64,000 nucleotides of DNA, from contig NZ_QOIM01000028.1 in the NCBI RefSeq assembly GCF_003323735.1, positions 233,160 to 297,159 of the forward strand. Direction: 5' to 3'. Below, one piece after another: positions 24,162 to 32,164 of this stretch. The first letter of the stretch is position 1. Each line of letters begins with the position of its first letter. A program made the position numbers and the translations under genes. The notes beneath the pieces are model-generated. The model did not search any database and was not told the origin of the DNA. It was given only the letters and a program-made list of their open reading frames with translations. The DNA comes from Streptomyces reniochalinae. Lineage in GTDB: Bacteria; Actinomycetota; Actinomycetes; Streptomycetales; Streptomycetaceae.

Positions 24162-24689
24162 TCAGACGGCCAGTGCCACCAGGAAGCGGGAGACCATGTT
24201 GTAGGCCGCGACCGTGGCAACCGCTTCCACGGTCTGGGTCTCGCCGAACAGGCGCTTGAGCTCTTCGACGACCGCGGCATCTACTTCGACCCGCCTCGTG
24301 GACTGGTCGGTGAGCGCGATGAGGGCGCGCTCCTCCTCGTTGAGGAGCCCGCTGTCCACTGTCGGCTGCTTCAGTGCCTCGCACTTCTCGTCCGTGCCAC
24401 CTGCTTGCAGGTATGCCGGGTGGTGCACGCCCCATTCGAAGTCCGCCCTGTTCAGTGCAGCCACCCGCAGCATGATCAGTTCGCGGTACTCCAGCTTGAG
24501 GCCGAAGTCCGCGCGGACCCGGCCAAGTAGCCCGTTCCAGCCTGTCGCGAGCGGGAAGCTCTTCAGCAGCACACGGTCGATGCCGATCAGCTCGCCGTGG
24601 GGGCGACGGCCTCGCATACCCGCGAGCAGTTCGGGTGGGGGTGCAGGAAGATCGCCGTCCTGCCACGGGGTGACTCGTACCTCGCTCAT
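24162..24689 (-). CDS. Carboxymuconolactone decarboxylase-family protein
   Basis: 175-residue helical protein of the CMD/AhpD-like superfamily. It has the EYRELIMLRVAALNRADFEWGVHHPAYLQAGG core with the conserved E-W-x2-H pattern, but no CxxC peroxidatic pair, so it is closer to decarboxylase-like members than alkylhydroperoxidases. ATG 24689. The ABM-like gene (24736-25017) and the LysR gene (25141-26034) lie just upstream on the same strand with short gaps, indicating a LysR-regulated pair. Substrate unknown. Confidence 0.82.
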   Translation of the reverse strand: MSEVRVTPWQDGDLPAPPPELLAGMRGRRPHGELIGIDRVLLKSFPLATGWNGLLGRVRADFGLKLEYRELIMLRVAALNRADFEWGVHHPAYLQAGGTDEKCEALKQPTVDSGLLNEEERALIALTDQSTRRVEVDAAVVEELKRLFGETQTVEAVATVAAYNMVSRFLVALAV

Positions 24690-24735
24690 GGTGCGCTCCT
24701 TCTCCTGAGAACCGGTTCGCCGGTGTCGGGGGCGT

Positions 24736-25017
24736 TCAGACGGTGTCGTAGACGCGGACGTCAGGGTCCGTCCTCAGCAGTGGCGCGAGGTCGCCCACGA
24801 CGTCCTTCGTGAAGAGCGCGCTGCTCAGGTACGCGTTGGCGTCCGCCACGGACCGGAAGCCGTGGAGTACCTGGACGTCTTCGTCGCGGGCCAGGAGCTC
24901 CTTGCTGGTGGCGCCGGTGACGGTCTCCAGGAACTGCCGCTTGTACTTCGTGTAGACGGAGGTTGCCGCAGGACGGTTGGCAGGGTCTACGTGCAGAGTG
25001 ATCTCAAGATAGGCCAC
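24736..25017 (-). CDS. Small dimeric alpha-beta barrel (ABM-like) protein
   Basis: 93-residue protein starting VAYLEITLHVDPANRPAATSVYTKYKRQFLETVTGATSKELLARDEDVQVLHGF and ending DLAPLLRTDPDVRVYDTV. The strand-helix-strand rhythm and length fit ABM/monooxygenase-like ferredoxin-fold proteins. GTG 25017 has AAAGGCAGG upstream; a longer frame to 25080 lacks such a site. It is immediately upstream of the CMD-family gene and probably cotranscribed with it. Confidence 0.65.
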   Translation of the reverse strand: MAYLEITLHVDPANRPAATSVYTKYKRQFLETVTGATSKELLARDEDVQVLHGFRSVADANAYLSSALFTKDVVGDLAPLLRTDPDVRVYDTV

Positions 25018-25099
25018 GGCTATGCCTGCCTTTCTGGCTTGTCGGGATGTGGTGCGGCATTCCCGCACCACATGGTCCAACTTAGGCGCGCCTCGGCAG

Positions 25100-25123
25100 A
25101 TTCAGTAGGGGAACCAACTGAAT
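25100..25123. promoter_or_regulatory. Probable LysR binding site
   Basis: ATTCAGT, a 10-nt spacer, ACTGAAT: perfect 7-bp arms, AT-rich, in the 123-bp gap between the LysR stop (25141) and the ABM-like start (25017). It lies about 85 bp upstream of that start, where a LysR protein would sit to activate transcription. Confidence 0.7.
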
Positions 25124-25140
25124 GCCCCTATATGCGCTGT

Positions 25141-26034
25141 TTATGGTTTTGAGGATGCGCCGAGCGCCTGGGCCAGAAGAGTGAGGTCCTCGCGCAGCGC
25201 GGATTCGGGGGTCCACACGGCCTCGAAGGAGATCTGCACTTCGCGGCCCTCATTCAGCAGGGACCGACGGGGGACGGTCGGGGAGGTGAGCCTGGACTGT
25301 GGGAGCATCGCCGAACCGAGCCCGAGGCCGGCCCATTCCTCCAGCACGCGGTAGCTGGCCGCTTCTCCCGGGTAGGTGCGCAACGGTACGTCGTTCGCCT
25401 GGAAGAGCTGAGTGGTGAACGTCGTCAGCCCGCACGCGTCCGGCACGAGGATGAACTGCTCCTCGCCGGCTTGGGTGAGTTCGAGCGAGGAGCCGTCCTC
25501 GGCGGTGGGGCCGACGACCACGACGGGCTCGACGTCGATGATCCGGTGCTCGAAGCGCGGCATCGAGGTGACGGCCGGGATGAGGATGATGTCGAGCTGC
25601 CCGGCCCGCAGGCCGTCGCGCAGATCCTGCATGTTCGCCTCGCGCAGCACCAGGTCACGCGGCGTGGGCAGTTCACGGACGGCGCTGAAGGAGCGGGCCA
25701 CCAACTGCGGGCCGATGAGCGGCGAGACCCCCATGCGGATCTTCTGGTCGCCCGGTTCGGTCAGCCGCCTGGCCTCCGCGGCCACCGTGTCGAGGGACGC
25801 TATGGCCCGCTCGATGAGGGGGAGGATCCGGGTGCCGAACGCGGTCGGGGTCACCCCGCGCGGCGACCGGTCGAAGAGCCGCTCCCCGAGCCTTTCCTCA
25901 AGTTTGGCGATCCCGTTGGACAGGGCCGGCTGAGTGACGCCGTACGCCCGCGCCGCAGCGCTGAAGGAGCGCGTCTCGGCGACCGCCTGTGCGTAGCGGA
26001 GCCCTTCGATGTTCAGCCGTTCAGCCATAGTCAT
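25141..26034 (-). CDS. LysR family transcriptional regulator
   Basis: 297-residue LysR protein. Winged HTH at residues 8-65 (LRYAQAVAETRSFSAAARAYGVTQPALSNGIAKLEERLGERLFDRSPRGVTPT), linker helix, then the co-inducer domain (MGVSPLIGPQLVARSF, GLRAGQLDIILIPAV, YRVLEEWAGLGLGSAMLPQ). ATG 26034 has GGAG 9 bp upstream. It is followed on the same strand by the site at 25100 and the ABM-like and CMD-family genes, its likely targets. Confidence 0.93.
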   Translation of the reverse strand: MTMAERLNIEGLRYAQAVAETRSFSAAARAYGVTQPALSNGIAKLEERLGERLFDRSPRGVTPTAFGTRILPLIERAIASLDTVAAEARRLTEPGDQKIRMGVSPLIGPQLVARSFSAVRELPTPRDLVLREANMQDLRDGLRAGQLDIILIPAVTSMPRFEHRIIDVEPVVVVGPTAEDGSSLELTQAGEEQFILVPDACGLTTFTTQLFQANDVPLRTYPGEAASYRVLEEWAGLGLGSAMLPQSRLTSPTVPRRSLLNEGREVQISFEAVWTPESALREDLTLLAQALGASSKP

Positions 26035-26210
26035 GTCTTATCGCTCCATTCGCTGATGTCACCTGCTACCCCTGTGCACCAGCGTTCACCGTTGATCCCC
26101 TGGGTGACCTCCTCATCACTCACACTTATAACACGTGTCGTCGCTCACCCGTGAAGCGCACCGTACCGGACTCCGCTGTCACCATGCTCGTCACGGTGCA
26201 CACGTCATGG

Positions 26211-26238
26211 GTGCCGAGTGCCGAGTGCCGAGTGCCGA
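26211..26238. repeat. Heptanucleotide tandem repeat, four copies of GTGCCGA
   Basis: Four exact copies of GTGCCGA followed by a diverged one (GTGTCCG), between the LysR promoter and the end of the MFS gene. Same unit length and same setting (gap beside a gene end) as the array at 3333. Confidence 0.88.
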
Positions 26239-26311
26239 GTGTCCGGCGCCCGGTGGCCGACGAGTCGCGCGGCGGTGCTCCGAAGCGAGACGGAGTGGCT
26301 GCGAGCGCTAC

Positions 26312-27637
26312 TCAGCGTGCGCGGACGAGGACGGCCCAGAAAGCGAGCACGGGCAGGACCAGGACGGCGGCGACGGCGTTCAGCCCGCCGAAGCCGATCC
26401 AGCTCATCAGGGGCCCGGCCAGGCCGGCCCCCACGGCGGCGACGAGGTTCATCGCGGTGTCCGTACTGCCCTGCACCCCCGGCCGCAACGGAGCGGGAGT
26501 TGCCTCGCTGAGCATGGCCGAACCGGCTACCAGGCTGAACGACCAGCCCAGGCCCAGGAGGAACAGGCCCGTCATCATCAAGACGACCGAGTCGCGGCCC
26601 ATGCCCGACAGCGCCGCGGACACGAGGAACACGGCCTGTCCGGCGACCACGGTCGAGAGGTGACCGATCCGGTCGGCCAGCCGGCCGACGACCGGGGAGA
26701 GCGCGTACATGCCCAGCAGGTGGCCGCTTATGGTGACGCCGACGAGGGTGAGACCGGTGCCGTGCTGCGACATGCTGACGGGAGTCATCGTCATGACCGC
26801 ACCCATGACCGTGTGGGCTACGACGATGGTCACGAACGCGAACGCCGCGTGCGGGTTCCGGCGAAGGTGCCGCAGGCCCGCGCGCAGTGCCCCGCTGTTT
26901 CCGGGGCCCTCGTCCCGGGCGGTGGCCTCCGCCGGCGCCGCCTCGGTGCCGGCGGCGCTCTCCTGCCGTTCCTGGGCGTCGTGATGCCGGAGAGACAGCA
27001 TCAGCGGGTCGGGGCGCAGGAAACCCCAGAGCAGGGCTGACGCCAGCGCCAAGCCGATGGTCGCCAGGACGAACGCCCCGGCGAGTTCGGGAAGGCGCAG
27101 GGCCGACGCGACGGTAGCGCCGGGACCGGCCAGGTTCGGCCCGATCACCGAACCGACGGTGGTGGACCACACCACGATCGACAGCGCCTGGGCCCGGCGA
27201 GGGGGCGCGGCCAGGTCGGCTGCCGCGTAGCGGCTCTGCTGGCTCGTCGCGCTGCCGACGCCGAACAGCAGCATGCCCACGACGAGCAGGGGCATCGACC
27301 GGCTCACCGCCGCTGCCACGAGCAGTGCCCCGCCGACCGCCGCCACCAGCCACCCGGCGCTCAGTGAGGCCCGGCGGCCGCGGCGCTGTGCGACCAGGGC
27401 GAGAGGCACGCCGACCGCGGCGGCGCCCGCCGTCATGGCCGTACGGGCGAGTCCGGCACAGGTCTCACTCCGAGCCACCGACTCCGCCAGCAACGAGCCG
27501 ATCGACACTGCCACGCCGACGCCGATCCCGCCGACGATCTGAGCCGCGGCCAGGACCCGGACCGTGCGCTTCTGCACGGTACGCACCCGGGCTTGTGTCT
27601 GCCATGGCTTCGCGCATATCTCCTGTGGTGCGCTCAC
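26312..27637 (-). CDS. MFS exporter, 12-TM
   Basis: 441-residue major facilitator. Hydrophobic helices run throughout, starting with VLAAAQIVGGIGVGVAVSIGSLLAESV, with a GVPLALVAQRRGRRASLSAGW loop 2-3, a large charged central loop (LRHHDAQERQESAAGTEAAPAEATARDEGPGN), and SPVVGRLADRIGHLSTVVAG. The layout suits drug-efflux or amino-acid-export MFS proteins. GTG 27637 has AAGGAG upstream; longer frames to 28003 lack helices and are spurious. Stands alone between the heptamer array and a gene-poor stretch. Substrate unknown. Confidence 0.88.
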   Translation of the reverse strand: MSAPQEICAKPWQTQARVRTVQKRTVRVLAAAQIVGGIGVGVAVSIGSLLAESVARSETCAGLARTAMTAGAAAVGVPLALVAQRRGRRASLSAGWLVAAVGGALLVAAAVSRSMPLLVVGMLLFGVGSATSQQSRYAAADLAAPPRRAQALSIVVWSTTVGSVIGPNLAGPGATVASALRLPELAGAFVLATIGLALASALLWGFLRPDPLMLSLRHHDAQERQESAAGTEAAPAEATARDEGPGNSGALRAGLRHLRRNPHAAFAFVTIVVAHTVMGAVMTMTPVSMSQHGTGLTLVGVTISGHLLGMYALSPVVGRLADRIGHLSTVVAGQAVFLVSAALSGMGRDSVVLMMTGLFLLGLGWSFSLVAGSAMLSEATPAPLRPGVQGSTDTAMNLVAAVGAGLAGPLMSWIGFGGLNAVAAVLVLPVLAFWAVLVRAR

Positions 27638-28595
27638 GTGCCGGCACTCCTTGGCGTATCGAAGAATGAGGATGGCGACGGGGTGAGCGTGCCCCGCGAG
27701 GCCGCCCCGCCGTGTTCGGGAAGCGCGCCGGACGTTCCCCGGGGCCCCGCTCCCGTCTCGGCGCTGAGCGGGGAGTGCGGGCGCGGCGCCGTCGAACAAC
27801 AGGAACGTCACGCCGAGCGGGGCGAGCGTCGCCGACGAAAGGCATGCGCGTATCCGGACATGGGTCGCCGGACGGAGAGTGCGTCTTCGCGGTCGGCCCT
27901 CGTGTCCGAGCGCGAAGTGAGCCCAGTCGGGGTGGAACGGACAGAGGCACATCCTGCCCAGTGCGTGTCCCGCACGCCCAGGCACTCGTTCAGGTTCAGG
28001 CACCGGTCCGGGTACGCGTCACGACGGGCAGCCCGGGGCCGGGTTCGGCCTCGGCGTTTTCGCGGACAGCGCGCTCGCGGGTGTCCCAGGTGGCGCGGCT
28101 GGAGGTCGCGCACCGCCGCCAAGGTAGAGACCCGGTGCACGAACCGGTAGGGGGCGAAGCCGAATACCGTCATCACCGCCCTGTATGGCCCGCACCGGCG
28201 GCCCGGCGCCGCGACCAGGGTGATCCAGCCGGGACGGCGGGACGACCCGCTGCCCACGCCCCGCTTCGGGGAACCGCCGAGACCGGCAAGGCCGGCAGCC
28301 GCACGGGGTACGGGCATGGACGTCGGCTTTCCGGGCTCGCCACGTAAAGGAACGCTGCCCAGTCCCCGGCCCACACCCCGTCCCGGGGGCGGACCGTGGG
28401 CCGGTACTCGCAACCGCGGCAACGGCGTCCGAGCCAGGCGGCACCGACGCAGCACGAACAGGCGCACGCCGGTCCGGAAGCCGCCCCGGCAGCGGTCTTG
28501 GAGCCCGCGGCCCCGGGGCCGGGACCCGTGTGCGCGGGGTCAGGGAGGATCGATATCGGTCGCGTGTGGGTGTCGCAGTCTGGCACGCTGCCTTC
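27638..28595. other. Gene-poor stretch
   Basis: 958 bp between the MFS start and the P-loop kinase start. Several long open frames exist on both strands, none with a family motif or membrane pattern, and codon-position bias is not convincing. It should hold the promoters of the two divergent genes; I could not identify them or any remnant with confidence. Confidence 0.6.
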
Positions 28596-29135
28596 ATGGA
28601 TCACGCGGAAGTGCTGCTCATCGGAGGGCGGGCCGGGGTCGGCAAGACAACCGTGGGGTGGGAGGTCTCGGCACTGCTGCGCGTCGAAGCCGTTCCCCAC
28701 GCGGTCATCGACGGCGACTTCATGGGGCAGGTGCACCCGGCCCCCGAGGGGGACCCTGACCGCTCCAAAGTCACCGAGAGCAACCTTCGGGCCGTGTGGG
28801 CGAACTTCGCTCAGCGCGGCTACCGCCGCCTGATCTACACGAACACCCTGAGTGTGCTGCCTGGGACGACAGGCATGTTCGAGCGTTCCATGGGGGCCGA
28901 AGTGCGGATCGTACGGGTGCTGCTCACCGCCTCCGACGCCACCGCTGAGGAGCGGCTGAGGGGCCGGGAGCTCGGCTCGGAGCTGGAGAAGGAACTGCGC
29001 GGCAGTGCCCGCAAGGCGCGTCTTCTGGACGACCGTGCTCACGCTGAGACGGTGCGGGTGGCGACGGACGGCCGACTCGTGGTGGACATCGCGCGGGAGG
29101 CGGTGGCCGCGACGGGCTGGGCTGTGAGGGCATGA
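28596..29135 (+). CDS. P-loop nucleoside/adenylate-kinase-like ATPase
   Basis: 179-residue P-loop protein. Walker A GGRAGVGKTTVGWEVSALL at residues about 10-28, DGDFMG as the following acidic strand, and an Arg-rich lid-like region (ATAEERLRGRELGSELEKELRGSARKARLLDD). This is the layout of small kinases that phosphorylate small molecules (AAA_33/adenylate-kinase-like). ATG 28596. Its stop lies inside a strong terminator hairpin. No partner genes. Confidence 0.85.
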   Translation: MDHAEVLLIGGRAGVGKTTVGWEVSALLRVEAVPHAVIDGDFMGQVHPAPEGDPDRSKVTESNLRAVWANFAQRGYRRLIYTNTLSVLPGTTGMFERSMGAEVRIVRVLLTASDATAEERLRGRELGSELEKELRGSARKARLLDDRAHAETVRVATDGRLVVDIAREAVAATGWAVRA

Positions 29136-29166
29136 GCGGGCCGGTCTGGAAAGACCGGCCCGCTCA
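29133..29166. terminator. Strong bidirectional terminator
   Basis: Perfect 15-bp inverted repeat, TGAGCGGGCCGGTCT, GGAA loop, AGACCGGCCCGCTCA, between convergent genes. The first three bases are the stop codon of the upstream kinase gene. GC-rich stem with a GNRA-type tetraloop. Confidence 0.9.
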
Positions 29167-29203
29167 GCATGGGGCAGTCCCGCTCGGACGGACGCCGCCG
29201 ACA

Positions 29204-30127
29204 TCATCCCGTGCGTCGGCGCATCCGCTTTGCCGCCCCGTCGATGGCCCAGGCGTCGGCGACCGGTCCGAGGTGCCCGAGCTTGTCGGGGTTGACCACC
29301 GAGCGGATGGTCTGGATCTGGTTGCCGAGCACGTCGAGGACGAGGGCGGTGAGCACCCTGCCGTCCCGGTCGCGGAAAACGGCACCGGGCTGGCCGTTGA
29401 CCTCGTGCGGCTCGAACGTCACGTCGATCCGGGCCAGCAGTGGGACGAGCGAGGCCAGCAGCCGGGCCACGTTGTCCGTGCCGACGACGGCCCTGGCGAA
29501 CTGCGGAGCCTTCCCGCCGCTGTCCCCGACCATCCGCACGTCGGCGGCCAGCAGATCCCGCAGGCCTGCCACGTCGCCTTCGCGGAGGGCCTCGAAGAAC
29601 CGCGTCGCCAGCTCCTGCCGCTTTTTGCTGTCCGCTTCGAACCGTGGCCGCCCGGCCCGCATGTGCCGCCGCGCCCGTACCAGCAGTTGCCGACACGCTG
29701 CCTGCGAACGTCCCACCGCGGAGGCGACGTCATCGAAGCCGGAGCCGAACACCTCGCGCAGGACGAAGACCGACCGTTCCAGCGGGCTGAGGCGCTCCAG
29801 GAGCAGCAGTGCCGCCATCGACAGCGAGTCGGCCAGTTCCGCCGAGCGCGCCGGGTCCTGGTACGGGTCGTCCAGCAGCGGCTCGGGGAACCACGGCCCG
29901 ACGTACCGCTCCCGTCGCACCCGTGCCGAGCGCAGCACGTCGATCGAGATCCGCGTCACCGTGACGGAGAGGAACCCCTTGACCGAAGTGGGAGGCGTCG
30001 TCGAGCCGTCGAAGCGCAGCCACGTCTCCTGCACCGCGTCCTCGGCCTCACTGACGCTGCCGAGAATCCGGTAGGCGATCGAGAAAAGCAGTGGCCGTAG
30101 CTCCTCGAATGCCTCGACCTTGTGCAC
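29204..30127 (-). CDS. ECF41-group RNA polymerase sigma factor
   Basis: 307-residue extracytoplasmic-function sigma factor with region 2 (FEELRPLLFSIAYRILGSVSEAEDAVQETWLRFDG), region 4 (LSPLERSVFVLREVFGSGFDDVASAVGRSQAACRQLLVRARRHM) and a C-terminal SnoaL-like extension of about 110 residues. The ECF41 hallmarks are there: a WxPEP linker (YVGPWFPEP, usually WLPEP) and a DGGGK-like motif (DSGGKAP). In this group the extension replaces an anti-sigma factor. GTG 30127 has AAGGGAA upstream. It follows a CMD-family gene on the same strand, the standard ECF41 target. Confidence 0.93.
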   Translation of the reverse strand: MHKVEAFEELRPLLFSIAYRILGSVSEAEDAVQETWLRFDGSTTPPTSVKGFLSVTVTRISIDVLRSARVRRERYVGPWFPEPLLDDPYQDPARSAELADSLSMAALLLLERLSPLERSVFVLREVFGSGFDDVASAVGRSQAACRQLLVRARRHMRAGRPRFEADSKKRQELATRFFEALREGDVAGLRDLLAADVRMVGDSGGKAPQFARAVVGTDNVARLLASLVPLLARIDVTFEPHEVNGQPGAVFRDRDGRVLTALVLDVLGNQIQTIRSVVNPDKLGHLGPVADAWAIDGAAKRMRRRTG

Positions 30128-30223
30128 GCCACATTTCCCTTGAGGTTCCCGCCCGGCCGCTCTCGGCGCGGGCACGCGTCAGTGATTTTGTGGTGCGTTT
30201 GCGGGTGCGTTGTCGAGAACCAC

Positions 30224-30697
30224 TCACTGGAACTGTCCGACCCGGTAGTCGCCGGCCGGCTGCTGGGCGATGACGTTCAGCCGGTTTGCCGTGTTCATGA
30301 AGGAGATCATGACCACCAGGGCGGTGAGCTGCTCCTCGCCGTAGTGCTTGACGGCGCGCGCCCACACCTCGTCACCGACCCCGCCGGCGGCGTCCGCGAC
30401 CCGGGTCCCCTCCTCCGCCAGCTCCAGCGCGGCACGCTCGGCCCCGGTGAAGACGGTGGCCTCCCGCCACGCCGTCACCAGGTTCAGCCGCGTCGAGGTC
30501 TCACCGGCCGCGGCGGCTTCCTTGGTGTGCATGTCGACACAGACGGCGCAGCCGTTGATCTGGCTCACCCGCAGGGCCACGAGTTCCCGCGTCACGGCCG
30601 GCAGCGACGAGTCCTCGAGCACCTTGCCCGCGGACATGAAGTGCTTGAGGGCCCTGGCGGCGGTCGGGTCGGCGAGGTAGTTCAGTCGCGCTTCCAT
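30224..30697 (-). CDS. Carboxymuconolactone decarboxylase/AhpD-like protein, ECF41 target
   Basis: 157-residue alkylhydroperoxidase-like protein. The CxxC-H core is complete: SQINGCAVCVDMHTKEAAAAGET, with Cys-x2-Cys and a His four residues later, so a thiol peroxidase-type activity is plausible. ATG 30697 follows GGAGGAG. It lies upstream of the ECF41 gene and behind an ECF41-type promoter; this COE gene (carboxymuconolactone decarboxylase, oxidoreductase or epimerase) is the established target class of that sigma group. Confidence 0.92.
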   Translation of the reverse strand: MEARLNYLADPTAARALKHFMSAGKVLEDSSLPAVTRELVALRVSQINGCAVCVDMHTKEAAAAGETSTRLNLVTAWREATVFTGAERAALELAEEGTRVADAAGGVGDEVWARAVKHYGEEQLTALVVMISFMNTANRLNVIAQQPAGDYRVGQFQ

Positions 30698-30735
30698 CGT
30701 GTTCTCCTCCGTGCTCCTGGGGGCTGCACCTCTGG

Positions 30736-30762
30736 GACGAGACAGCCCTGCACCCTGTGACA
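30736..30762 (-). promoter_or_regulatory. ECF41-type promoter
   Basis: Read on the minus strand: TGTCACA (30762-30756), 16-nt spacer, CGTC (30739-30736), about 39 bp before the CMD start at 30697. This matches the known ECF41 consensus TGTCACA with CGTC at -10. The sigma gene is downstream in the same unit, so this probably autoregulates it too. Confidence 0.85.
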
Positions 30763-30907
30763 CCGGCGGGTGTGAGGCACGTCTCCTCGAGGACCGTGCC
30801 TGTCCAGGCATGCCGGCGCGCTCCGCTCTGCAATTCGGTCGGCTGGTTCGGGCAGCAGCGGGTACCTCTCCCAGGCACCACCGGCGACGAGAGCACCGAG
30901 GAGAGAC

Positions 30908-32143
30908 ATGAACGGGGTCACTGCCGCGGGGCAGCGCACAGAGGCTGCCTCCCAGGGCCGGGTCAGCCGCGCCCGCCAGTGGTTCAGGCGTGCCGCCGGC
31001 TCGGGCGGCCACGAGCGGCACACCATGAACCTCATCTTCAAGAGCACGCTGGCTGCCGCCGTGTCGTGGTGGATCGCGCACGACCTGATCGGCGCGACCT
31101 CTCCGGCCTTCGCGCCGTTCTCCGCCGTACTGATCATGCAGGTCACCGTCTACCGGTCGCTGTGGCAAGCACTGCGCTATGTGGGTGCCGTGTCGGTGGG
31201 GGTCGTGGTGCAGGGCGCGCTGGGTTTCCTGGCAGGCCCGCATCTGCTGACCTTCGTGCTCGTGGCCCTGGTCGCGCTGGCTCTGGGACGGTGGCGGCCC
31301 CTGGGCTCGCAGGGCTCCCAGGTGGCGACCGCGGCCTTCTTCGCGTTCTCCACCTATGTCGCCGCCGCCGGTAGCGCGCAGCGGTGGTCACAGCTCGGAC
31401 AGATCATCGAGCTGGTCTTCATCGGCTGCGGCATCGGAGTGATCGTGAACATGGTGGTGCTGCCACCGATGCGGTACCGCAGCGCCGAGTACGGCATCCA
31501 CACTCTCGCGCACTCCCTGTGCGACCTGGTCGGCGACATGTATCCGGCGCTGCGTGAGGGAAAGCTGGACGAGGAACGCACCCGGCAGTGGCGGCAGCGC
31601 GCCGTGCAGCTGGGCCCGATCGCACAGCAGGCACAGTCCTCGCTCCACACGGCGTGGGAGAGCACCTTCTACAATCCGCGCCGGCTCCGGCGGCGTCACC
31701 GCCCCCGTACCTTCTCCGGCTATCAGGCTGTCGTCGACGCACTCGAACGGGTCGCCTACCAGGTGACCTCGATGACGCGCAGCCTCGACCAGTGGGGCGG
31801 CACCGACGACGCGTCTCATGCAGCAGCATTCACCCGCGCCTATGGCGACTTCCTCGCCTCTCTCGCGCACATCTCCGAACTGCTCGCCGACATCGAAGAG
31901 GACCATCTGCGCGATCAGTCGCAGGAGCTGTGCCGGGCCGCCGCGGAGGCACAGCAATGCCGCGACCAGCTGGAGGACGACGCGCGCGAGAGCTCCCTTC
32001 CCCTGAGCGATCCGGGCCGGCCCTACGGGATCCTCATGGCCGAAGCCACCCGGCTGATGGACGAGTTCCAGCACACGTGTGACGTGCTCCAGCACGGCGT
32101 CGACCAGGCGGACACCGGTGACGCCGACTCGTCCTCTTCCTGA
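30908..32143 (+). CDS. Aromatic acid exporter family (FUSC-like) membrane protein
   Basis: 411-residue protein with an N-terminal membrane half of about six helices (LAAAVSWWIAHDLIGATSPAFAPFSAVLIMQVTVY, ALRYVGAVSVGVVVQGALGFL, LLTFVLVALVALALGRW, ELVFIGCGIGVIVNMVVLPPMRYRSAEYG) and a helical cytosolic half with coiled segments. This is the ArAE/FUSC pattern of aromatic-acid exporters. The ATG at 30908 follows GAGGAGAG. Divergent from the CMD/ECF41 unit; no direct link visible. Confidence 0.87.
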   Translation: MNGVTAAGQRTEAASQGRVSRARQWFRRAAGSGGHERHTMNLIFKSTLAAAVSWWIAHDLIGATSPAFAPFSAVLIMQVTVYRSLWQALRYVGAVSVGVVVQGALGFLAGPHLLTFVLVALVALALGRWRPLGSQGSQVATAAFFAFSTYVAAAGSAQRWSQLGQIIELVFIGCGIGVIVNMVVLPPMRYRSAEYGIHTLAHSLCDLVGDMYPALREGKLDEERTRQWRQRAVQLGPIAQQAQSSLHTAWESTFYNPRRLRRRHRPRTFSGYQAVVDALERVAYQVTSMTRSLDQWGGTDDASHAAAFTRAYGDFLASLAHISELLADIEEDHLRDQSQELCRAAAEAQQCRDQLEDDARESSLPLSDPGRPYGILMAEATRLMDEFQHTCDVLQHGVDQADTGDADSSSS

Positions 32144-32164
32144 CCCGGGCCGGCGGTGAGGAGG

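Noticed and set aside
27808..28467. Possible gene on the minus strand in the gap 27638-28595
   Set aside because: Arg-rich, no homology visible, no ribosome binding site; treated as noncoding.
28173..29696. 507-codon minus-strand frame across 28-29.7 kb
   Set aside because: Overlaps the kinase and ECF41 genes in other phases and lacks any recognisable fold or start.
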